Shown here one piece after another: positions 8,959 to 16,229 of a stretch of 64,000 nucleotides of DNA. Positions within the stretch are counted from its first letter, which is position 1. Every line of letters begins with the position of its first letter. The notes below the pieces were generated by a model. It was not told the DNA's origin. It was given only the letters and a program-made list of their open reading frames with translations, and made no database searches. The stretch is from Pseudidiomarina insulisalsae (lineage in GTDB: Bacteria; Pseudomonadota; Gammaproteobacteria; Enterobacterales; Alteromonadaceae): positions 1 to 64,000 of the forward strand of contig NZ_PIPY01000008.1 in NCBI RefSeq assembly GCF_003987065.1, in the 5' to 3' direction. Made by a program: the position numbers and the translations under genes.

Positions 8959-9950
8959 GAGGCAGCCCTCCGCCAGCGCTGCTGAAACAGCGAGGTTATA
9001 ATAAAGAGTAATGTGAAGAGTCCCAGCGCGATACCTGCAGGCCAATAGAAGAGTTCAGTTTGCGGACGGCGTAACTGCTCATCGCCGCTCACCGGCTCAT
9101 AGGCATCGAGGGTCTGATAAATCTGCTCGAGCTCTTCGGTGCTGCGGGCGCGAAAATATTCACCACCGGTGGCCTGCGCCAGGCCCTGCAGCATTGCTTC
9201 GTCAAGATCACGACTGGGGTTGACCTTACGCTTACCGAAGAAGCTGTCAACGATGACTTCATCCGCACCTACACCGATGGCGTAAATTTTAACCCCATAG
9301 TAGCTGGCTAACTGGCGCGCCTGCTCAGGTGAGACGTTGCCAGCGGTGTTTTGACCATCGGTGAGTAAAATCAGAATTTTATTACTCTCTTCGTTATCGC
9401 GAAAGCGCTTGACCGCTAGCGCCACGGCATCACCAATCGCTGTGCGCTCGCCAATCAGCCGTAACTCAGCTTCTTCCAACATTTGCCGGACGCTGGTTAA
9501 GTCATAGGTGATGGGCGCTTGCACATAGGCGGTATCAGCGAACAGAATAAGACCCATTTTGTCGCCTTTGCGCCGCTCAATAAAGTCGCTGACGACATGT
9601 TTGACCATCGTCAGACGATTCACTTCACGCCCTGCAATCTGCATATCAGCGATTTCCATACTGCCGGACAGATCCACCGCCAGCACCATCTCCCGTGCTT
9701 CACTGCGAATCTGAACCGGTTCGCCCAGCCACTGTGGGCGGCACAGCGCGAGAATCAGTAAAGACCAGATAATAAGTAGCAATAAGGCCGGCCAATAGCG
9801 CCGCGCGGTTGTCTGCTGCGTGCCACCGCCACCCAAGGCGCGCGGTAATATAAGTGTTGAAAACTGTTTTTGCCGGGCGCGCCGTAACCACCAGAGCAAA
9901 GGGGCGAGAAACCATACCAGCGTAAGCCACGGCCAGGCAAACTCAATCAT
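8955..9950 (-). CDS. BatA family VWA-domain membrane protein
   Basis: 331 residues. Two N-terminal hydrophobic helices (about 5-23 and 53-70) precede a VWA domain with the metal-ion motif DLSGS at 93-97 and the ILLTDG segment. A C-terminal membrane helix (GIALGLFTLLFIITSLF) follows. This is the usual BatA topology, with the VWA domain between membrane segments. I place the start at the ATG at 9950 because GGAGG lies 5 bases before it; a GTG two codons earlier is also open. The gene overlaps its neighbours on both sides, so it is part of one operon. The partner is presumably the MoxR ATPase encoded upstream. Confidence 0.87.
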   Translation of the reverse strand: MIEFAWPWLTLVWFLAPLLWWLRRARQKQFSTLILPRALGGGGTQQTTARRYWPALLLLIIWSLLILALCRPQWLGEPVQIRSEAREMVLAVDLSGSMEIADMQIAGREVNRLTMVKHVVSDFIERRKGDKMGLILFADTAYVQAPITYDLTSVRQMLEEAELRLIGERTAIGDAVALAVKRFRDNEESNKILILLTDGQNTAGNVSPEQARQLASYYGVKIYAIGVGADEVIVDSFFGKRKVNPSRDLDEAMLQGLAQATGGEYFRARSTEELEQIYQTLDAYEPVSGDEQLRRPQTELFYWPAGIALGLFTLLFIITSLFQQRWRRAAS

Positions 9951-10437
9951 GGTCACCTCCGTGTCGCTGTTTTTTGGCTGGCGGCAAGGCCTGCTTTAAC
10001 CAGTGTCGGGCGAAGTCATAGTATTGCTGTTGTAGTGCCGGTGCGCGCTGGCGCTCGGGCTGGAACGCGGCGTGTTCAGCTTCCACCAACAAATCGTAGT
10101 AGTTGGCGGCCTGGCGCTCGTTCAATTGGGCAAGCAGAAAGTCGCGCCAACGGTTACCTGACAAGCCCGCCACCTGATGCGCGGGGAAGTAGGCGAGCGC
10201 TGTCTGCTTCAGCAGCAGATTGATAGCATTAATCGACATGCCCGGATGTAACTGGCGCAATGCGGCGCGCCGCATGCGACGCCGGCGATAGCTGGCAACT
10301 AAACCATAGCCACAACCCAGCAGTATCGCCAGCACCAGGGCGCCGAGCAGATACCAGCCGGGCGCCAGCGGCCACCAGTGTGCGGCGGGTGGTGCGATAA
10401 TCTGCTGCATCTCCTGCAGCGCGGGTGTATCGATCAC
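9943..10437 (-). CDS. DUF4381 family membrane protein of MoxR/Bat operon
   Basis: A 164-residue protein with one membrane helix near 24-50 (LLGALVLAILLGCGYGLVA) followed by a basic RRRRMRR stretch and a helical cytoplasmic domain. Genes of this DUF4381 type sit between the DUF58 and VWA genes in Bat operons. Its biochemical role is unknown. I choose GTG at 10437 as the start: it forms a GTGA overlap with the DUF58 stop and has GGAGG 7 bases upstream. An ATG six codons earlier would increase the overlap to 22 bases. Confidence 0.75.
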   Translation of the reverse strand: MIDTPALQEMQQIIAPPAAHWWPLAPGWYLLGALVLAILLGCGYGLVASYRRRRMRRAALRQLHPGMSINAINLLLKQTALAYFPAHQVAGLSGNRWRDFLLAQLNERQAANYYDLLVEAEHAAFQPERQRAPALQQQYYDFARHWLKQALPPAKKQRHGGDHD

Positions 10438-11399
10438 AACATTACCTCCGGCCACTGTTCTTCAATCGGGCGGGCCGCACTGAACTGGCGTAATTCAAGA
10501 CCCAATTGTTGCAGTTGCAGTAATAACTCCTGCTGCTGTTGCGACACTTCGCGCACATAATGCTCGCGCGCTTGTTGATCGCCGGCGGCAAAATGGCGCT
10601 GTTGACGGCCATTGCTGATGGCGATGTCCTGCTGGGCTAGTTCCTCGGGGAGTCGATTCTCCAGCGGGTCGGAACACTGTAGCACCTGCAATGAATTATG
10701 ACGTTGCAAGGTTTGCAGTAACAGCTGTGTAGCGTCAGAAAAGCCCTGCCAGTCACTGATGATATGAATGATGGTCCCCGGTTTTGCAAGCTGTTGCGCG
10801 CGCCGTAACAGGTCGTCCAGGGGCACCGCAGTAACTGCCGCAGAGGCATCGGCGTCGCGCCACAACGCAAGACTTTCGTTTTGCATTTCGACCAGACTAT
10901 GCAGAATCCGCAAGGCGCCTTGCTGACGTGCCTGAGGTCGTAGCTCGACATGCCGGGTAGGATGACCAATGAGGGCCCCCACACGATCCCCGCGTTGGAC
11001 CGCAAGCCAGGCCAGCGCCGCAGTCAGATGGCAGGCAAGTACGCTTTTTAAGGTAAGTTGACTGCCAAAGTGTTGTGATGCTGCCAGGTCAACGACAAAT
11101 AGCACCGGGCGCTCGCGCTCTTCACGGAAAAGCTTGGTGTGCGGACTCCCGGTACGCGCGGTGACGCGCCAGTCAATGGCGCGAACGTCGTCGCCGGCCT
11201 GGTAATGCCGGACTTCGTCAAATTCCATGCCGCGTCCGCGGGTTTTGCTCAGTAACGCGCCGGTCTGTGCTTTCGGCGGATGTAGCTTACGATGGCGGGC
11301 AAAAGCCGCGGCCTTGCTGCGATAATACATAAGCTCAGCGATGCCGACCGCAACGCCGTCACTATGCCACTGCCGGAGCCATTCATTGACGTTAACCAT
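10434..11399 (-). CDS. DUF58 domain protein of MoxR/Bat operon
   Basis: A 321-residue soluble protein with the DUF58 signature near residues 55-90 (GRGMEFDEVRHYQAGDDVR followed by IDW) and a VWA-like fold behind it (VLFVVDLAAS). DUF58 proteins are almost always encoded beside MoxR AAA+ ATPases and are thought to act with them on VWA partners, which fits this operon. Start: the ATG at 11399 has AAGG 5 bases upstream; a GTG two codons earlier is an alternative. The gap to moxR is 11 bases. Confidence 0.85.
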   Translation of the reverse strand: MVNVNEWLRQWHSDGVAVGIAELMYYRSKAAAFARHRKLHPPKAQTGALLSKTRGRGMEFDEVRHYQAGDDVRAIDWRVTARTGSPHTKLFREERERPVLFVVDLAASQHFGSQLTLKSVLACHLTAALAWLAVQRGDRVGALIGHPTRHVELRPQARQQGALRILHSLVEMQNESLALWRDADASAAVTAVPLDDLLRRAQQLAKPGTIIHIISDWQGFSDATQLLLQTLQRHNSLQVLQCSDPLENRLPEELAQQDIAISNGRQQRHFAAGDQQAREHYVREVSQQQQELLLQLQQLGLELRQFSAARPIEEQWPEVML

Positions 11400-11410
11400 A
11401 GCCACCTTGA

Positions 11411-12367
11411 TCAGGGTGTGGGAACTTCTTGCAAGATCAGCTGCAAGGCTTGGTCGGCGGTGACGCCGTCAGCTTCGGCCTGATAACTCAGGATGATGCG
11501 GTGACGCATGACGTGGCCGAATACTGCCTGAATGTCGTCAGGCGTGACAAAGTCGCGGCCGCTGAGCCAGGCTTTCGCTCGTGCGCAGCGGTCCAGTGCG
11601 ATCGTCGCGCGCGGACTGGCGCCGTAACTTAACCAGCGCGCCAGGTCAGTGGAGTAATGCTCAGCCTGACGCGAGGCGATAACCAGTTGCACCAGGTAAT
11701 TCTCAACCGTCTCGTCCATAAATATTTCCAGCACCTCTTTGCGGGCGTTAAAAATATCTTCCTGACGCAGCGGGGTTGGCATGGCAACCTGACCATGCAG
11801 TTCTTCGCCGCGGTTGAGACGCAAAATGTCGAGTTCAGTCGCAGCCGCGGGATAGTCGATATTCAGCTGCATTAAAAAACGGTCCAGCTGCGCTTCGGGC
11901 AGCGGGTAAGTACCTTCCTGCTCCAGCGGGTTTTGGGTCGCCAGCACCATAAACAGGTTGGGCAGGGGGTAAGTGGTCCGGCCCACGGTAATTTGTCGCT
12001 CTGCCATGGCCTCAAGCAACGCCGACTGCACTTTTGCCGGGGCGCGGTTGATCTCATCCGCGAGAATGACATTATGAAATAATGGCCCTTGCTGGAATAC
12101 GAACTCGCCGGTCTCGGGCCGATAAATATCCGTCCCGGTCAAATCAGCAGGAAGTAAGTCGGGGGTGAATTGCACGCGATGGAAGTCACCTTCAATGCCC
12201 TTGGCCAGGGCATTCACCGCGCGGGTTTTAGCAAGCCCTGGCGGGCCTTCGACCAACAGATGGCCGTCAGCCAGTATGGCAATCAATAAACTTTCGGTAA
12301 ACTCGGACTGCCCGAGTACCTGACTGTCCAGATAATTTCTCAGGCTTTGGAATTGTTCTGCAGCCAT
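11411..12367 (-). CDS. MoxR family AAA+ ATPase
   Basis: 318 residues. First gene of the six-gene operon. Walker A GPPGLAKT is at 41-48 and Walker B reads VILADEINRAP. The sensor region NPLEQEGTYPLPEAQLDRF and a C-terminal lid are typical of the MoxR family. These ATPases act as chaperone-like activators of VWA-domain proteins, and here four downstream genes encode suitable partners. The start ATG is preceded by AGGGG. The divergent fadI lies across a 158-base spacer that must hold both promoters. Confidence 0.92.
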   Translation of the reverse strand: MAAEQFQSLRNYLDSQVLGQSEFTESLLIAILADGHLLVEGPPGLAKTRAVNALAKGIEGDFHRVQFTPDLLPADLTGTDIYRPETGEFVFQQGPLFHNVILADEINRAPAKVQSALLEAMAERQITVGRTTYPLPNLFMVLATQNPLEQEGTYPLPEAQLDRFLMQLNIDYPAAATELDILRLNRGEELHGQVAMPTPLRQEDIFNARKEVLEIFMDETVENYLVQLVIASRQAEHYSTDLARWLSYGASPRATIALDRCARAKAWLSGRDFVTPDDIQAVFGHVMRHRIILSYQAEADGVTADQALQLILQEVPTP

Positions 12368-12452
12368 GTTGACCCCTAATGTGGTAGCTGTGTCTATACT
12401 CTAAGTATGTACTTTACCGAAAACAACAGTTTAATTCTTGGGATGAACCCGC

Positions 12453-12487
12453 TAGAATTTGTAATAAATCGTGAGGTCTGACCAGAT
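12453..12487 (+). promoter_or_regulatory. fadI promoter -10 box and FadR-like operator
   Basis: TAGAAT at 12453-12458 is a good -10 box, although the matching -35 (TTTAAT at 12430-12435) is weak. Downstream, the minus strand at 12474-12485 reads CTGGTCAGACCT. This agrees with the core of the E. coli FadR site (CTGGTCNGACNT). Its position just after the predicted start of transcription suits repression of fadIJ in the absence of long-chain acyl-CoA. PsrA-type regulators recognise different sequences, so FadR is the better guess. Confidence 0.6.
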
Positions 12488-12525
12488 CAGAAATCAACCC
12501 ATTTAACGGACAGAGGTAGTGAAAC

Positions 12526-13836
12526 ATGACGTCACGTCAGCAATTGACTACGCCAAAGGGCGACCGCATCGCCGTGGTTGCAGGCTTACGCACGCCGTTT
12601 GCCAAACAAGCCAGTTACTTTCATGGTATTCCAGCGTTGGACCTGGGCAAAATGGTGGTGCAGGAAATGCTCAATCGTTATGAACTAAGTGGCGACGAGG
12701 TTGAACAACTGGTCTTTGGCCAGGTGGTGCAGATGCCATCCGCGCCCAATATTGCGCGCGAAATCGTGTTGGGCACCAGTTTACCGGTCAGCACTGACGC
12801 TTATAGTGTATCGCGTGCTTGCGCAACAAGCTTTCAGTCCACTGTGAACATCCTTGAATCGATGCTTGCCGGAAATATCAGTTGCGGTATTGCCGGTGGC
12901 GCGGACTCGTCCTCGGTACTGCCAATTGGTGTGACCCGCAAACTGGCGATTGCCCTGGTTGACTTAAATAAAGCCAAAACCCTCGGCCAGCGTCTGAAAA
13001 TTTTAAAACGCCTCAGCTTTAAAGATTTGAAGCCGGTACCGCCGGCGATTGCAGAATACAGCACTGGCATGACCATGGGGGATACCGCTGAGCAGATGGC
13101 CAAAACCCATGACATTGACCGAGCTGATCAGGATGCGTTGGCGCACCGCTCGCATACGCTGGCGCAAGAAGCTTGGGAGGACGGAAAACTTGACGATGAG
13201 GTCATGACAGCTTATGCCGAGCCTTACGAGGACTTCTTACGTCGTGACAACACCATTCGCAGTGACAGTAAGCTCGACAGCTACGCCAAACTACGCCCGG
13301 TATTTGATCGTAAGCACGGTTCGGTCACGGCCGCAAACAGCACACCGCTGACCGACGGCGCCGCTGCGGTCTTGCTGATGACCGAGAGTCGGGCTAAGGC
13401 GTTAGGCTACGACGTGCTGGGCTACATAAAAAGCTATGCATTCAGTGCCATTGGTGTTGAAAAAGATATGCTGATGGGACCCTCATTTGCGACACCAGTG
13501 GCGCTCGATCGCGCCGGCATGAAGTTGAGCGATCTTGATCTGATCGATATGCATGAAGCTTTCGCCGCGCAAACCCTGGCCAATGTAAAAATGTTCGCCA
13601 GTAAGAAATTTGCCGAGGAAAAACTCGGTCGCAGTGAAGCCATTGGCGAAATCGATATGACTAAATTCAATGTACTGGGCGGGTCCATTGCTTACGGACA
13701 CCCCTTCGCAGCTACCGGCGCGCGTATGATCACCCAAACCTTGCGGGAACTGAAGCGCCGCGGCGGCGGAACCGCTCTTACCACGGCCTGTGCAGCAGGC
13801 GGACTTGGTGCAGCAATGATTCTGGAGAGTAACTAA
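12526..13836 (+). CDS. fadI: Acetyl-CoA acyltransferase (3-ketoacyl-CoA thiolase) FadI
   Basis: Thiolytic last step of fatty-acid beta-oxidation: 3-ketoacyl-CoA plus CoA gives acetyl-CoA and a shortened acyl-CoA. The 436 residues match FadI rather than the shorter FadA. The acylated Cys is C99 in [10 protein letters not shown]. The HEAFAAQ motif, the [16 protein letters not shown] histidine motif and a C-terminal Cys in [10 protein letters not shown] are intact. The start ATG has GAGGT upstream. The stop overlaps the fadJ ATG (TAATG), so the two subunits are translated together as a complex. A FadR-like site lies upstream. Confidence 0.96.
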   Translation: MTSRQQLTTPKGDRIAVVAGLRTPFAKQASYFHGIPALDLGKMVVQEMLNRYELSGDEVEQLVFGQVVQMPSAPNIAREIVLGTSLPVSTDAYSVSRACATSFQSTVNILESMLAGNISCGIAGGADSSSVLPIGVTRKLAIALVDLNKAKTLGQRLKILKRLSFKDLKPVPPAIAEYSTGMTMGDTAEQMAKTHDIDRADQDALAHRSHTLAQEAWEDGKLDDEVMTAYAEPYEDFLRRDNTIRSDSKLDSYAKLRPVFDRKHGSVTAANSTPLTDGAAAVLLMTESRAKALGYDVLGYIKSYAFSAIGVEKDMLMGPSFATPVALDRAGMKLSDLDLIDMHEAFAAQTLANVKMFASKKFAEEKLGRSEAIGEIDMTKFNVLGGSIAYGHPFAATGARMITQTLRELKRRGGGTALTTACAAGGLGAAMILESN

Positions 13837-15971
13837 TGAGTGATAAGCAACGCGCATTTACCCTCGAAACCCGTGACGATGGCGTCGCCGTGATTCACAT
13901 CGACGTGCCGGGCGAGTCAATGAACACCCTCAAGTCCAGCTTCGCTGATGAAGTAAGTGAGGTACTGAATAAACTTGAGCAGCTCGATGATCTGAAAGGT
14001 GTGGTCATTATTAGCGATAAACCGGGATCCTTCGTCGCCGGCGCCGATATCAGCATGATTGATGACTGTGACAATGCTGCAGACGCTGAGAGTCTGGCGC
14101 GGCAGGGACAGGCCATGTTCGATCGCATTGAACAACTGAAAGTGCCTGCGGTTGCCGCTATTGATGGCGCCTGTTTAGGTGGTGGCCTGGAACTCGCCAT
14201 GGCCTGTCACTACCGTATTTGTACCGACTCGGAAAAGACCAAATTAGGCTTACCGGAAGTCAAACTGGGACTGTTACCAGGCTCAGGTGGTACGCAGCGC
14301 CTGCCGCGGCTGGTCGGTATTCAGGAGGCGTTACCACTTATTTTGACCGGCAAGGAATTACGCCCTAAGCAGGCCAAAAAGAAAGGTATTGTCGATGAAG
14401 TGGTGCCGGACAGTATTTTGCTTGACGCTGCAGTTGAAAAAGCACTGAAGAGCAAAGCGAAAGTGCGCCGTGCCAAGCTGAGCCTGTTTAACAAGGCCCT
14501 GGAAAAAACCAGCTTCGGCCGCAGTATTATTTTCAAAAAGGCGCGTGAGCAGGCGCAGTCCAAGGGTAAAGGCAATTATCCGGCGCTGGATAAGATTGTC
14601 GATACCATTGCCTATGGTGCTGACCATGGGTTTGAAGAAGGTCTGCAGTATGAAGCGCGGCAGTTTGGCGAGCTGGCGATGACGCCGGAGTCGCAGCAGT
14701 TGCGCAATATTTTCTTTGCCACCACGGCGATGAAAAAAGAATCCGGCGCAGGTGACACCAAGCCACGCGAATTGCAGCGCGTAGGCGTACTAGGTGGCGG
14801 CCTGATGGGCGGCGGTATCTCCTATGTGACGGCGGTCAAAGCTGAACTACCGGTGCGTATTAAAGATATTAAAGAAGACGGCATTGTGCACGCAATGAAA
14901 TATAGCTACGACCTGCTGAATAAGAAGGTCAAACGCAAGCATATGCGTCGCGCGGAACTCGAAAAGACCATGCTGCGCTTAAGCGGAACGCTTGACTACA
15001 GTGGCTTTGAGCGTGCCGATGTGGTGATTGAAGCGGTGTTTGAGGACCTTGATCTGAAGCAGAAGATGGTTGCCGACATTGAGGCCAACGCGAAAGAGCA
15101 AACGATTTTTGCTACCAATACGTCAAGCCTGCCTATTACGCAGATCGCGGCAAAGGCAAAACGGCCGGAAAATGTCATCGGCTTACATTATTTTTCACCG
15201 GTTGATAAAATGCCGCTGGCAGAGATTATCACGCATGCCAAAACGTCCGATGAAACCATTGCAACCACCGTTGCGCTGGCAAAGAAGCAAGGTAAAACAC
15301 CGATTGTGGTGCAAGACGGCGCTGGTTTCTATGTGAATCGTATTCTGGCGCCTTACATGAACGAAGCGGCCCGACTGGTACTCGCCGGTGAGCCAATTGA
15401 CGATGTCGACCAGGCGCTGGTTAAATTTGGTTTCCCGGTGGGCCCGATCAAGCTGATGGACGAAGTAGGTATTGATATTGCTGCGAAAGTCGCGCCGATT
15501 ATGGCAGATGAGTTGGGCGACCGTTTTCGTGCCCCTGAGGCTTTTGATAAACTGCTTGATGACGACCGCAAAGGCAAAAAGAACAAAAAAGGTTTTTACT
15601 CGTATTCGGGCAAAAAGCCTGGCAAAGAGGTCGACAGCAGCGTCTATGAACTGCTTGGGGTAAAACCTGAAAGTAAACTGCAGGCCGGTGAAATTGCTCG
15701 GCGCACGGTATTTTTGATGCTCAATGAAGCCGTTTACTGTCTTGCCGAAGATATTATCCGCAGTCCGCGCGACGGTGATATCGGTGCTATCTACGGCATC
15801 GGTTTCCCACCATTCCGCGGCGGCCCGTTCCGCTATATCGATAGCATGGGTTGCGCTGAGGTTGTGGGGCAGTTACGAGCTTATGCAAAAGAGCATGGTG
15901 ATCGCTACGAGCCGGCGCCACTGTTAGTAGAGATGGCCGACGAAGGTGCCAAATTTTATCCGGAGTCGTGA
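13836..15971 (+). CDS. fadJ: Fatty-acid oxidation complex alpha subunit FadJ
   Basis: Bifunctional enoyl-CoA hydratase / 3-hydroxyacyl-CoA dehydrogenase, partner of FadI. The 711 residues are normal for FadJ. The N-terminal crotonase domain (about 1-190) carries the DGACLGGGLELAMACHYR oxyanion segment and GLPEVKLGLLPGSGGTQRLPR. The dehydrogenase half begins at about residue 310 with the NAD-binding GVLGGGLMGGGI. It continues with the VIGLHYFSPVDKMPL and DGAGFYVNR motifs. It starts on the last base of the fadI stop. No strong terminator was seen directly after it. Confidence 0.96.
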   Translation: MSDKQRAFTLETRDDGVAVIHIDVPGESMNTLKSSFADEVSEVLNKLEQLDDLKGVVIISDKPGSFVAGADISMIDDCDNAADAESLARQGQAMFDRIEQLKVPAVAAIDGACLGGGLELAMACHYRICTDSEKTKLGLPEVKLGLLPGSGGTQRLPRLVGIQEALPLILTGKELRPKQAKKKGIVDEVVPDSILLDAAVEKALKSKAKVRRAKLSLFNKALEKTSFGRSIIFKKAREQAQSKGKGNYPALDKIVDTIAYGADHGFEEGLQYEARQFGELAMTPESQQLRNIFFATTAMKKESGAGDTKPRELQRVGVLGGGLMGGGISYVTAVKAELPVRIKDIKEDGIVHAMKYSYDLLNKKVKRKHMRRAELEKTMLRLSGTLDYSGFERADVVIEAVFEDLDLKQKMVADIEANAKEQTIFATNTSSLPITQIAAKAKRPENVIGLHYFSPVDKMPLAEIITHAKTSDETIATTVALAKKQGKTPIVVQDGAGFYVNRILAPYMNEAARLVLAGEPIDDVDQALVKFGFPVGPIKLMDEVGIDIAAKVAPIMADELGDRFRAPEAFDKLLDDDRKGKKNKKGFYSYSGKKPGKEVDSSVYELLGVKPESKLQAGEIARRTVFLMLNEAVYCLAEDIIRSPRDGDIGAIYGIGFPPFRGGPFRYIDSMGCAEVVGQLRAYAKEHGDRYEPAPLLVEMADEGAKFYPES

Positions 15972-16031
15972 ATAAGGTACATTGGCAGTCAGGCTGTTAA
16001 TACGGTTTGGCTGCCAGTTCAGGAGGTAGGT

Positions 16032-16229
16032 TTGTTAATTGCGCTGTGTAGTTTGTTGTCTGCGCTACTGTTATATGTACAAGCGTTACGCAATGCGATG
16101 GGTGCTAAACGCTGGGGCCTGGCGGGCTTATTATTAGGACCGATGGTAGTGCCGATTTTTATCTCGCAAAAACGCTTAACCCTGATGCGTGCCATGGGAC
16201 GTGACAACGTGCTCTGGCAGCCCCATTAA
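16032..16229 (+). CDS. Small hydrophobic protein of unknown function (TTG start)
   Basis: A 65-residue protein that I do not recognise. It has two hydrophobic stretches (about 2-16 and 29-43) separated by a short basic segment, and ends in a basic tail (KRLTLMRAMGRD). This suggests a small inner-membrane protein. The start is TTG, supported by a perfect AGGAGG 5 bases upstream (16021-16026). It follows fadJ by 60 bases, which include a TGGCAG/CTGCCA inverted repeat, and could be co-transcribed with it. Its stop overlaps the convergent GGDEF/EAL gene stop by 4 bases. Confidence 0.6.
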   Translation: MLIALCSLLSALLLYVQALRNAMGAKRWGLAGLLLGPMVVPIFISQKRLTLMRAMGRDNVLWQPH

